Below, piece after piece: positions 23,088-31,432 of a stretch of 61,675 nt of DNA. Numbering within the stretch: the first letter of the stretch is position 1; every line of letters begins with the position of its first letter. The position numbers were made by a program, and so were the translations under genes. The notes beneath the pieces were generated by a model. That model had not been told where the DNA came from and made no database searches. It saw only the letters and a list, made by a program, of their open reading frames with translations. This DNA is from HGM04593 sp045613945 (lineage in GTDB: Bacteria; Bacteroidota; Bacteroidia; Bacteroidales; Bacteroidaceae). Where the stretch lies: NCBI GenBank assembly GCA_045613945.1, contig JAZLBZ010000057.1:1-61675 (forward strand), in the 5' to 3' direction.

Positions 23088-25913
23088 GTGCGCAGACTTT
23101 TATACTACATAACCATAGTGCTCGTCACCGCAAGCCTTTGTGGATGTGCCGCAAAAAGAAAGAACACAGCCACAACGCGCCTGTACCACTCCTTTACAGC
23201 CAGGTACAACACATACTACAACGGCAACACAGCATACAAGCAGGGATTGAAGGCGCAAAAAAGTGGGCACAAGGACAACTACCTCGAGCAGTTGCCGCTG
23301 TTCATAATCAGCAATGAGAACACGCGAAAGACCGGCGCAAGCAACTACGACAGGGCTATTGAGAAAGCACAGAAGGCTATAAAGAACCACTCGATAAAGA
23401 CAAGGCCCAAAAAGCCGTCGGGCAAGAAACTCTCAAAGAAGAAAAGATTGTTCTACTCGCAGAAGGAGTTCAACCCCTTCCTTTGGAGAGCGTGGTTCCT
23501 CATGGCCGGCTCACAGTTCCAGAAGGGCGAATTCACCGAGGCTGCCAGCACCTACATCTACATCTCAAGGTTATACGAGAACAATCCCGACATCGTTGCA
23601 CAGGCACGTATTGGGCTTGCAAAGTGCTATGCCGAAATGGAGTGGCTCTACGAGGCCGAGGACCTATTGCAGCGAGTGCAGCGCGACACCGTGCCCCAGT
23701 CACTGCAAAAGGAGTTTGCCATTGCAAAGGCCGGCCTGCTGCTGAAGCAGGAACGCGGCGAGGAGGCAATACCGTATATCAAGACAGCCATCAAGCGTAA
23801 GGGGCAGACCTCGCTTGACAAGGCACGCGAGCACTACCTCCTGGGACAACTGTATGCAAAGGCCGGCAACAAGAAGGAAGCCTACAGGAACTTTGGAAAG
23901 ACCATTTCAAAGAGCCCGCCTTATGAGTTCGAGTTCAATGCACGCATACGCCAGACCGAGATGGCAACAGACGAGAACCACAAGAAGATTCTGCGCAAAC
24001 TAAAGCGCATGGCCAAATCGGACAAGAACACCGACTACCTGGCACAGATTTACTACGCCATCGGCAATCTCCATTTAAGCAAGAAGGACACCACTGAGGC
24101 TATAAAGGCCTACGAAACGGGAGTGGCAACAGGCGCTACAAGCGGATATGGCACAGGCATGCTGCACTTGTCATTGGCAAGGCTCTATTGGGAGAAGGAG
24201 AAATTCTCAAAGGCACACGAGAACTACAGCAAGGCTGCGTCAATGCTTGGCGAGGAGACTCCAGGATTTGAAGAGATAAAGTTCCGCAGCCAGGCACTGG
24301 CCGGGCTTGTGGAGTACACCGACGTTGTCGAGAAGAAGAGTGAACTACTCTACTGGGCAACGCTAACACCCGAAGAACTTGACCCCATAATTGACGAACT
24401 TATAAAGGAGGCCAAGCGACTGGAGGAACTGAAAAAGAAAGAGGAGAAGAAACTTGCACGTGAGAACAATGGCGGTAGCGAGCTCGACCAGGCCGGCAAC
24501 AATGCTGCTATGACAATAGACAACCAGAGCGACAAGCAGTTGTGGTACTTCTACAACACGCAACTGGTTGCGCAGGGCGTGCGCGCCTTCAAGGAGAAGT
24601 GGGGCGACAGGGAACTGAAGGACTACTGGCGTTTCAGCAACACCATATCTTCACTAATGAGCGAGGAGATTGCGACTGACAGCATTGCAGCAGACTCCCT
24701 TGCAATGGACAGCACCTTTGCCGAACTTGACAGCACTGCTGTCAAAGCCATTGAGGCAACTGCACCCGCCGCGATGCCCGCAACTGACCCCACAACAAAG
24801 GAGTACTACACACAGCAGATTCCAAAGACCGAAGAGGAGAAGGCCGCAGCCCACAAGGCTCTGAGCGACGCACTCTTTGAAGCGGGCGTAAGATTCAAGA
24901 GCGATGTCAATGACAAGCGCCTCACAATATCATACCTTGAGAGAGTTGCAAACGAGTACCCCGAACATGAAAGGCTTGCCGAGACATACTATCACCTATT
25001 CCTTGCCTGCTCGCGTTGGGAAGAGCCTGAGAAGGCCCTGCATTACAAGAAACTGCTGATTGCAGGCTACCCCGACAGCACCATTACCAAGCAGATACAG
25101 GAACCCGACTTCTTTGACAGTGCCGATGCACGCAAGTTCAAGGAGGATTCGCTGTACGTCAAGGCATATGGGCACTACACCAAAGAGGAGTATGACGATG
25201 TTATCAGAGAGAACATCTACAGTGCCGGGAAATACCCGCAGGGCAGCCACCGCGCACGTTTTATGTTTATTGACGCAATGGCAAAGCTATACAGCGGCAG
25301 GACCGACGAGGCACTCGAGGCACTCGAGCAACTGACAAGCACATACTCTGCCGACAGCATAAGCGTCCTTGCAGCCGGGATAAGCACCGGCATCAAGGAG
25401 GGCAAGTTGCTGCACAGCGGCATATCGACATCCATCTGGGACCGCAAGGCCGACGGCACAATACGCTATGGCGAGGATAGCATCCCGCAGTTCAGCACAG
25501 AGCGCGACGTGCCCTATTACTTTGTGTTGGCATTCCCCAACGGCTCGCTCGACGAGAAGCGCCTGCTGTTTGAGATGGCACGCTACAACTTCTCGCGTTA
25601 CATGGTTCGCAACTTTGATATGACATTCGAGACGCTTGCAGAGATTACACTGCTCGAGGTGAAGGAGTTCCTTAACTTTGACGAGGCATTCCTCTATCGC
25701 AAGAGGCTCTTTGGCAATGCCGAGACTGCAAGGCTGCTCGAGGGCATAAACACCTTTGTGATATCAAAAGACAACCTTGATTTGTTATTACAATACTACA
25801 CCTTTGACGAGTACACTGAGTTCTATGAGAAGGAGTTCCTTGCAATTCCGGAAGTTGAAATTGACGGATATACGCTCGATGAGCCCGACTACGGCAGCGA
25901 GGAAGAGAACTAA
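23088..25913 (+). CDS. TPR lipoprotein of the PorW/SprE family
   Basis: A 941-residue outer-membrane-type lipoprotein starting at GTG. The signal peptide ends in the lipobox LCGC (mature CAAKRKNTA). The segment after it, RLYHSFTARYNTYYNGNTAY with KDNYLEQLPLF, matches the N-terminal block of SprE/PorW, proteins needed for gliding or type IX secretion in other Bacteroidota. Many TPR-type helix pairs follow (for example FLMAGSQFQKGEFTEAASTY, ARIGLAKCYAEMEWLYEAED, YAIGNLHLSKKDTTEAIKAY, AETYYHLFLACSRWEEPEKA). A charged linker (about 440-480) and an Ala/Pro/Thr-rich stretch (about 525-590) separate the TPR blocks. It lies 13 nt before porX in the same operon. The family is clear; whether this organism has a T9SS cannot be seen here. 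Confidence 0.85.
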   Translation: MRRLLYYITIVLVTASLCGCAAKRKNTATTRLYHSFTARYNTYYNGNTAYKQGLKAQKSGHKDNYLEQLPLFIISNENTRKTGASNYDRAIEKAQKAIKNHSIKTRPKKPSGKKLSKKKRLFYSQKEFNPFLWRAWFLMAGSQFQKGEFTEAASTYIYISRLYENNPDIVAQARIGLAKCYAEMEWLYEAEDLLQRVQRDTVPQSLQKEFAIAKAGLLLKQERGEEAIPYIKTAIKRKGQTSLDKAREHYLLGQLYAKAGNKKEAYRNFGKTISKSPPYEFEFNARIRQTEMATDENHKKILRKLKRMAKSDKNTDYLAQIYYAIGNLHLSKKDTTEAIKAYETGVATGATSGYGTGMLHLSLARLYWEKEKFSKAHENYSKAASMLGEETPGFEEIKFRSQALAGLVEYTDVVEKKSELLYWATLTPEELDPIIDELIKEAKRLEELKKKEEKKLARENNGGSELDQAGNNAAMTIDNQSDKQLWYFYNTQLVAQGVRAFKEKWGDRELKDYWRFSNTISSLMSEEIATDSIAADSLAMDSTFAELDSTAVKAIEATAPAAMPATDPTTKEYYTQQIPKTEEEKAAAHKALSDALFEAGVRFKSDVNDKRLTISYLERVANEYPEHERLAETYYHLFLACSRWEEPEKALHYKKLLIAGYPDSTITKQIQEPDFFDSADARKFKEDSLYVKAYGHYTKEEYDDVIRENIYSAGKYPQGSHRARFMFIDAMAKLYSGRTDEALEALEQLTSTYSADSISVLAAGISTGIKEGKLLHSGISTSIWDRKADGTIRYGEDSIPQFSTERDVPYYFVLAFPNGSLDEKRLLFEMARYNFSRYMVRNFDMTFETLAEITLLEVKEFLNFDEAFLYRKRLFGNAETARLLEGINTFVISKDNLDLLLQYYTFDEYTEFYEKEFLAIPEVEIDGYTLDEPDYGSEEEN

Positions 25914-25926
25914 AATATAACAGAAA

Positions 25927-27480
25927 ATGGCATACCGTTTACTTTGGGCCGATGACGAGATAGAACTTCTCAAGGCCCACATCATATTTCTACAGGGCAA
26001 GGGCTACGATGTCACCACAGTGACCAATGGCCCCGACGCCATTGACGCCTGCAGCAAGGAGGCCTTTGACCTTGTGCTGCTTGATGAGAACATGCCCGGA
26101 CTCACAGGCCTGGAGACTTTGAATGTCATCAAGGAGATGCACCCGCAGACACCGGTGGTCATGGTAACAAAGAGCGAGGAGGAGGATATTATGGAGCAGG
26201 CGATAGGCTCAAAGATTGCCGATTACCTCATAAAGCCAGTAAACCCCAACCAGATACTCCTTACACTCAAGAAGAACATCCACCACAAGGAGATTGTGGC
26301 AGAGAAGGCCAACAGCGCCTACCAGCAGAACTTCGGCAAGCTCTCCATGCAGATTAGCGATGCACGCACCATTGAGGAGTGGAAGGAGATATACCGCAAG
26401 ATTGTATACTGGGAACTGCAGCTCGAGGAGGCCGACACGCAGATGCGCGACATGCTCAGGTCGCAGAAGGAGGAGGCCAACAGCATCTATGCCCGTTTCA
26501 TCAGGAACAGTTATATGGACTGGATGGCGGCCGGCCGCGAGGAGCGCCCGCTCATGAGCCACGACCTGTTCCGCGAGCGCATATTCCCGCTAGTGGATAA
26601 GGGCGAGAAGGTATTCCTGATAATAATCGACAATTTCCGCTACGACCAGTGGCGTATGCTTGCCAGCGAGATAGGCGGCAGTTTTGCCATTGAGGAGGAA
26701 CTATACACAAGCATACTGCCCACAGCCACACAGTATGCCCGCAACGCCATCTTCGCTGGCCTCATGCCAAGCCAGATAAAGGATATGTTCCCGCAACTGT
26801 GGGTCGACGAAGAGGAGGAAGAGGGTAAGAACCTGAACGAGGAGGCACTCATTGGCACGCAAATTGCACGCTACCGCCGCAAAGACACCTACTCATACAG
26901 CAAGGTACTGACATCATCGGCAGCCGAGAAGTACATTGACAACATCGGCAGCCTGTCAAAGAACGACATCAACGTGCTGGTTGTGAACTTCATAGATATG
27001 CTCTCACATGCCCGCACCGAGTCAATGATGGTGCGCGAACTGGCCGCCAACGAGGCAGCATACCGCTCCATCACGCAGTCGTGGATACGCCACTCGGCTA
27101 TAAAGACCCTCTTTGAGTACCTTGCCGACAGCCAATATACCGTTGTCATAACCACCGATCATGGCAGCATACAGGTTGACACCCCCACAAAGGTAATAGG
27201 TGACAAGAACACCAACACCAACCTGCGCTACAAACTGGGCAAGGCGCTGAACTACAGCGGCAAGGATATCTTTGAGATAAAGACCCCGGGCAAGGCATTC
27301 CTGCCACAGCCCAACATAAGCACAAGTTACATCTTTGCCACAGGCAACAAGTTCTTTGCCTATCCAAACAACTACAACTACTACGTGTCGTACTACAAGG
27401 ATACATTCCAGCATGGAGGCATATCAATGGAGGAGATGCTTGTGCCATTCATCACAATGAAACCTAAAAACAAACTATAA
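25927..27480 (+). CDS. porX: PorX: response regulator fused to a PglZ/alkaline-phosphatase-like domain
   Basis: A 517-residue two-domain regulator. Residues 1-125 form a receiver domain: acidic pocket WADDE (Asp9, Asp10), phospho-acceptor Asp53 in LVLLDENMPG, and Lys in YLIKPVNP. A helical linker follows. Residues about 205-517 form a PglZ domain of the alkaline phosphatase superfamily with metal-site motifs IIDNFRYDQW, SILPTATQYARNAIF, FIDMLSHAR, TTDHGS and FQHGGISMEEM. In Porphyromonas gingivalis PorX pairs with the kinase PorY and controls type IX secretion genes, and the PglZ domain hydrolyses phosphodiester bonds in nucleotides. Here it lies between the PorW/SprE-like gene and tsaE, whose ATG overlaps the stop by one base. 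Confidence 0.94.
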   Translation: MAYRLLWADDEIELLKAHIIFLQGKGYDVTTVTNGPDAIDACSKEAFDLVLLDENMPGLTGLETLNVIKEMHPQTPVVMVTKSEEEDIMEQAIGSKIADYLIKPVNPNQILLTLKKNIHHKEIVAEKANSAYQQNFGKLSMQISDARTIEEWKEIYRKIVYWELQLEEADTQMRDMLRSQKEEANSIYARFIRNSYMDWMAAGREERPLMSHDLFRERIFPLVDKGEKVFLIIIDNFRYDQWRMLASEIGGSFAIEEELYTSILPTATQYARNAIFAGLMPSQIKDMFPQLWVDEEEEEGKNLNEEALIGTQIARYRRKDTYSYSKVLTSSAAEKYIDNIGSLSKNDINVLVVNFIDMLSHARTESMMVRELAANEAAYRSITQSWIRHSAIKTLFEYLADSQYTVVITTDHGSIQVDTPTKVIGDKNTNTNLRYKLGKALNYSGKDIFEIKTPGKAFLPQPNISTSYIFATGNKFFAYPNNYNYYVSYYKDTFQHGGISMEEMLVPFITMKPKNKL

Positions 27481-27911
27481 TGAGCAAGCACACATATACA
27501 GTACACAGCCTCGAAGAGTACCCGCAGGCAGCAAAATGGTTCACCGGGTTCCTGCAGCAGGGACAGATTTTCGCATTCTATGGAAAGATGGGCACCGGCA
27601 AGACTACGTTCATCAAGAGCCTGTGCGAGGAACTTGGTGTTGAGGACACCATCAACTCGCCCACGTTTGCCATTGTGAACGAGTACGAGGACAGGCTGGA
27701 AAACACAATATACCACTTCGACTTTTACCGCATAAAGTCACTCACCGAGGTCTACAACATGGGCTACGAGGAGTATTTCTACGGCAATGCCTACTGCTTC
27801 ATAGAGTGGCCCGAACTCATTGAGGAACTACTGCCCGAGGAGCACATAAGAGTGGACATCACCGAGGCCGGCGACGGAGCACGCACAATAACAGTGACCG
27901 TAAACGACTGA
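27480..27911 (+). CDS. tsaE: tRNA threonylcarbamoyladenosine biosynthesis ATPase TsaE
   Basis: A 143-residue P-loop ATPase that, with TsaB and TsaD, places the threonylcarbamoyl group on A37 of ANN-decoding tRNAs. The Walker A motif is YGKMGTGKTTF (about residues 34-44), followed by the family blocks SPTFAIVNEY, YHFDFYRI and FIEWPELIEELLP. Length is normal. It starts in the last base of the porX stop (TAATG), so translation is coupled. Its place behind porX is probably operon organisation and not shared function. Confidence 0.95.
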   Translation: MSKHTYTVHSLEEYPQAAKWFTGFLQQGQIFAFYGKMGTGKTTFIKSLCEELGVEDTINSPTFAIVNEYEDRLENTIYHFDFYRIKSLTEVYNMGYEEYFYGNAYCFIEWPELIEELLPEEHIRVDITEAGDGARTITVTVND

Positions 27912-27992
27912 GCCACGCGACAAGACGCATTGTCAAGGGCTTGCCCCCAAAAATCCCCAAGACAGATTGAACAAACAACAACATACAATAAT

Positions 27993-28313
27993 ATGAAAAT
28001 CAACGCAAACGCATCGGGTACAAGAACCATAGAGGTTACCGAAGAACAACTGCAGATAATCAGGAAATATTCACTGCTCGACAGAATTGCTAACAGCACA
28101 GGTGTCATTGACGAGGAGTCGCTGGGCAAACTGCGCCTCACAGTGCGCTCGCTCATCGCATCACAGACAATGGCATCAAAGGAACTGCTCGACATCTGCC
28201 CCATCCTTTACCACGAGGATATGAAGGCTCTTGGACTGAAGAACCTTCTCAAGTGCTACACCGAGTGGATGGCAACAGCCGCAACAGAGGAAGCTGCAGC
28301 GACAGATGAGTAA
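27993..28313 (+). CDS. Small helical protein of unknown function
   Basis: A 106-residue soluble protein without signal peptide or membrane segment, rich in helix-forming residues (VTEEQLQIIRKYSLLDRIA, LRLTVRSLIASQTMASKELL) and ending in an Ala/Glu/Thr-rich tail. I recognise no domain. It lies in the PorW-PorX operon, 81 nt after tsaE, and overlaps the ygiQ start by 8 nt, which supports it as a translated gene. The ATG at 27993 is preferred because the frame upstream of it reads as non-coding. Confidence 0.65.
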   Translation: MKINANASGTRTIEVTEEQLQIIRKYSLLDRIANSTGVIDEESLGKLRLTVRSLIASQTMASKELLDICPILYHEDMKALGLKNLLKCYTEWMATAATEEAAATDE

Positions 28314-30162
28314 TAGAAAAATCACAGACTGGCTGCCAACCACCCGCAAGGAGGCAGAACTGCGCGGATGGGACGAACTGGACGTTGTAATGTTCAGCGG
28401 CGATGCGTATGTCGACCACCCGTCATTCGGTGCGGCGGTCATCTGCCGCCTGCTGGAGGCCGAAGGCCTGCGCGTAGCCATCGTTCCACAGCCAAACTGG
28501 CAGGACGACCTGCGCGATTTCAAGAAGATGGGGCGTCCACGCCTGTTCTTTGGAATATCGGCAGGCTGCATGGACTCAATGGTGAACAAATACACCGCAG
28601 CCAAGCGATTCCGCAGCGAGGACGCCTACTCGCCAAACGGCAAGCACAGCATGCGCCCCGAATATGCGACAACCGTCTATTCAAATATCCTGAAGAAACT
28701 CTACCCCGACTGCCCTGTTGTGATTGGAGGTATCGAGGCATCAATGCGCCGTTTCACGCACTACGACTATTGGCAGGACCGCCTGATGAAGAGCATTCTT
28801 GTCGACAGCAAGGCCGACGTGCTTGTATATGGCATGGGCGAGCAGCCAATGACAGCGCTGTGCAATGCTATGCAGGCAAGACTGCAGGAGAGCGGCGCAG
28901 AGCATATCACAGCGGACGTTGCACGAGAAATCACTAAGGAGATACGCCAGACCGGTTACCTTGCCCGCAGAAGCGAGATAGCCATTGACGAGACGCAGGA
29001 CAAGATGCTTGCGCCCCATGCCGTATGTCTCAAGGACAAGGCAAAGCAGGCAGCCAACTTCCTTGCGATAGAGAAAGAATCCAACAAGGTGAGTGCAAAG
29101 AGGCTGCTACAGGAGTATGACGAGGGCGTTGTTGTCATCAACCCGCCATTCCCCACAATGACCACCGAGCAACTCGACCACAGTTTTGACCTGCCCTACA
29201 CGCGCCTGCCCCACCCCAAGTACAACGGCAAGCGCATACCGGCATACGACATGATAAAGCACTCGGTGAACATACATCGTGGCTGCTTTGGAGGCTGTGC
29301 ATTCTGCACCATATCGGCCCACCAGGGCAAGTTCATCGTTAACCGCAGCCAGGAGAGCATTCTGCGCGAGATAAAGGAGATTGCCGCAATGGACGACTTC
29401 AAGGGCTACCTTAGCGACTTGGGAGGCCCGTCGGCCAATATGTACATGATGAAGGGGAAGAACAGCGAACTTTGCGCCAAATGCTCACGCCCGTCGTGCA
29501 TACAGCCAAAGATATGCCCCAACATGAACATAGACCACAGCGCACTGCTTGAACTCTACAAGAAGGTCGACGCCCTGCCCTGCATAAAGAAGAGTTTCAT
29601 TGGAAGCGGTGTCAGATATGACATGCTGCTTCACCGCAGCGGCGACAAGCAGCGCGACGAGGTGACAGACAGGTATACCGAGGAACTGATACGCAATCAC
29701 GTCAGCGGCCGTTTGAAGGTGGCTCCCGAGCACACCAACGATGCAGTGCTCAAGCTCATGCGCAAGCCATCGTTCAAGCAGTTCCACGACTTCAAGCGAA
29801 TCTTTGACCGCATCAACAGTCGCTACAGCCTCAAGCAGCAGATAATCCCCTACTTCATCAGCAGCCATCCCGGCAGCACTGTAGAGAGCATGGCCGAACT
29901 TGCAGCGGAGACAAAGCAACTGAACTTCCATCTGGAACAGGTACAGGACTTCACCCCAACGCCAATGACAATGGCAACAGAGATGTACTACAGCGGCATC
30001 AACCCCGAGACAGGAGAGAGCATTTATGTAGCACGCTCAATGAAGGACAAGGAGGCACAGAGGAGATTCTTCTTCTGGTACAAGCCCGAGGAGCGCAAGC
30101 AGATAGCACAGTTGCTGCGCAAGATGGGAAGGACTGACTTAGTCAAGAAATTAGGGATATAA
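28306..30162 (+). CDS. ygiQ: YgiQ family radical SAM protein
   Basis: A 618-residue enzyme of the UPF0313 family. The N-terminal region (about 1-290) has a B12-binding-like fold with WLPTTRKEAELRGWDELDVV and IGGIEASMRRFTHYDYW. The radical SAM [4Fe-4S] motif is CFGGCAFC (Cys327, Cys331, Cys334). A second cluster-like set, CAKCSRPSC followed by CIQPKICP (about residues 387-401), is also typical of the family. The reaction is not established in the literature I know. It is the last gene of the operon, overlaps the preceding small gene by 8 nt and runs into a strong terminator. Confidence 0.93.
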   Translation: MSNRKITDWLPTTRKEAELRGWDELDVVMFSGDAYVDHPSFGAAVICRLLEAEGLRVAIVPQPNWQDDLRDFKKMGRPRLFFGISAGCMDSMVNKYTAAKRFRSEDAYSPNGKHSMRPEYATTVYSNILKKLYPDCPVVIGGIEASMRRFTHYDYWQDRLMKSILVDSKADVLVYGMGEQPMTALCNAMQARLQESGAEHITADVAREITKEIRQTGYLARRSEIAIDETQDKMLAPHAVCLKDKAKQAANFLAIEKESNKVSAKRLLQEYDEGVVVINPPFPTMTTEQLDHSFDLPYTRLPHPKYNGKRIPAYDMIKHSVNIHRGCFGGCAFCTISAHQGKFIVNRSQESILREIKEIAAMDDFKGYLSDLGGPSANMYMMKGKNSELCAKCSRPSCIQPKICPNMNIDHSALLELYKKVDALPCIKKSFIGSGVRYDMLLHRSGDKQRDEVTDRYTEELIRNHVSGRLKVAPEHTNDAVLKLMRKPSFKQFHDFKRIFDRINSRYSLKQQIIPYFISSHPGSTVESMAELAAETKQLNFHLEQVQDFTPTPMTMATEMYYSGINPETGESIYVARSMKDKEAQRRFFFWYKPEERKQIAQLLRKMGRTDLVKKLGI

Positions 30163-30205
30163 ATAAGAAATAGGGTTTCGATTACCGAAACCCTATTTCT
30201 TATTT
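30161..30205. terminator. Terminator of the PorW-PorX-ygiQ operon
   Basis: Perfect 20-bp inverted repeat (arms at 30161-30180 and 30186-30205) with a 5-nt loop, beginning inside the ygiQ stop codon and ending in TATTT. It can serve the convergent rubredoxin gene as well. Confidence 0.85.
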
Positions 30206-30251
30206 AGTCTTTCATCAACAAGGTTGGAGAAACCTGAAGTAGGCTTTAACC

Positions 30252-30275
30252 TTTCAGATTTCAGATTTCAGATTT
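30252..30275. repeat. Triple tandem heptamer TTTCAGA
   Basis: Three exact copies of TTTCAGA followed by TTT, next to the rubredoxin stop codon. Probably slippage of a non-coding spacer; too short to be a known functional array. Confidence 0.7.
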
Positions 30276-30435
30276 AACCTTCTACCTCGAACTCATCCTT
30301 GCCTACGCCGCAGAGGGGGCATACATAGTCGTCAGGGAGGTTCTCGAATGCTACGCCTGGCTCAATGCCCTGCTCGGGGTCACCAATCTCAGGGTCATAG
30401 ACCCACTGACATACTGTACAGATATACTTTTTCAT
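30274..30435 (-). CDS. Rubredoxin
   Basis: A 53-residue one-iron electron carrier of the cytoplasm. The two iron-binding knuckles are CTVC (Cys6, Cys9) and CPLC (Cys39, Cys42), with the usual aromatic core (Tyr4, Tyr13, Phe30) and the GIEPGVAFENLPDDYVCP segment. It typically passes electrons to rubrerythrin, superoxide reductase or oxidase partners in anaerobes under oxygen stress. The ATG at 30435 gives the exact family length. It is monocistronic, with a possible promoter at 30528-30535. The stop abuts a short tandem repeat. Confidence 0.96.
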   Translation of the reverse strand: MKKYICTVCQWVYDPEIGDPEQGIEPGVAFENLPDDYVCPLCGVGKDEFEVEG

Positions 30436-30527
30436 AATTATCCTGGTTTTAAATATTAAACAATCTTTGGGAAACAAATGTTCGCGCATGGAGTTTGTCA
30501 AAGTTCATGCCTTGTTTGTTTCCAATG

Positions 30528-30535
30528 CAAATTTA
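30528..30535 (-). promoter_or_regulatory. Predicted -7 element of the rubredoxin promoter
   Basis: TAAATTTG on the minus strand fits TAnnTTTG; leader about 85 nt; -33 box not evident. Confidence 0.4.
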
Positions 30536-30595
30536 ACACATTTAATTAAATAAGGGCATTTTATTTTGTTAAATTGCTTTAATTCTGTAATGATT

Positions 30596-31297
30596 TCATA
30601 TTTTATCAAGATATTCATCAATGAAGATGCGCATTCCGTCTGATGCACCTTTCTTGATGACAACAACATCGCGCCTTGTGACATTCACGTCATTGGGGTC
30701 TATGAGATAGACAGGCACGCCAGATGGCACGTAGTTGAGCAAGCCTGCTGCAGGATATACGTTTAGCGAGGTGCCAATGATAACAAAGGCATCTACCCCA
30801 CTGAGAGCATCTACCGCATCGCTCATGCGCGGGACTGCCTCGCCGAACCACACGATGAAAGGGCGCAGTTGCGAGCCATCGGCAGCAAGGTCACCAAGCG
30901 AAATATCGGCATCGGGCGAAGGGAGGGTGCATACACATTCTGCATTCTGCGGCTGGCGCGATGAGCAGGCTTTCATGAGTTCACCATGCAGGTGAATGAC
31001 ATTAGCAGAGCCTGCACGCTCGTGCAGGTCGTCAACATTCTGTGTAACAACAGCAACATCATAACGCTCCTGCAAGGATGCAACAAGCCTGTGGCCTTCA
31101 TTAGGTTGTACAGTGAGCAGTTCGCGACGGCGCTTGTTGTAGAACTCAAGGACAAGCCCGGGGTTAGCAGCATAGCCCTCGGGGGTTGCAACCTTCTCTA
31201 CGGGATAATTATCCCACAGGCCACCGCCACCCCTGAAAGTGCCCAGGCCGCTCTCGACACTCATTCCGGCACCGGTGAGAAAGACTATTCTTTTCAT
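30596..31297 (-). CDS. cobB: NAD-dependent protein deacylase, sirtuin class III (CobB type)
   Basis: A 233-residue cytoplasmic Sir2 enzyme that removes acyl groups from lysines using NAD+. Motifs: GAGMSVESGLGTFRG (residues 9-23), TQNVDDLHERAG (85-96), and the catalytic His104 in HLHGEL. Tyr53 and Arg56 in EFYNKRRR form the YxxR pair that marks class III enzymes able to remove succinyl and malonyl groups. The zinc ribbon is degenerate: only ACSS and ECVC cysteines remain where four are usual. It lies downstream of the SusD gene but behind that operon's terminator, so it is transcribed separately. Confidence 0.92.
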   Translation of the reverse strand: MKRIVFLTGAGMSVESGLGTFRGGGGLWDNYPVEKVATPEGYAANPGLVLEFYNKRRRELLTVQPNEGHRLVASLQERYDVAVVTQNVDDLHERAGSANVIHLHGELMKACSSRQPQNAECVCTLPSPDADISLGDLAADGSQLRPFIVWFGEAVPRMSDAVDALSGVDAFVIIGTSLNVYPAAGLLNYVPSGVPVYLIDPNDVNVTRRDVVVIKKGASDGMRIFIDEYLDKI

Positions 31298-31391
31298 AGG
31301 ATATTATGTTACGGATTTAGTGATTGTGTCTATACCTTATTTTACAACACTTGAGGCTGTAAAAAGAGTATCTCATTATATAAAACACAAA

Positions 31392-31412
31392 CCGGGGCGA
31401 AAAACGCCCCGG
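31392..31412 (-). terminator. Terminator of the fasciclin-SusC-SusD operon
   Basis: GC-rich 8-bp stem CCGGGGCG / CGCCCCGG with a loop of five A/T bases, 20 nt after the last SusD stop, followed on the minus strand by TTTGTGTTTTAT. Flanking CACAA / TTGTG can extend it. Confidence 0.75.
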
Positions 31413-31432
31413 CTGTTGTGCAAATGCTTTTA

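Noticed and set aside
24653..24860. A possible gene boundary or frame shift in the PorW-like protein at its Ala/Pro/Thr-rich stretch
   Set aside because: The frame runs through without interruption and TPR-type helices resume after it, so it is a linker.
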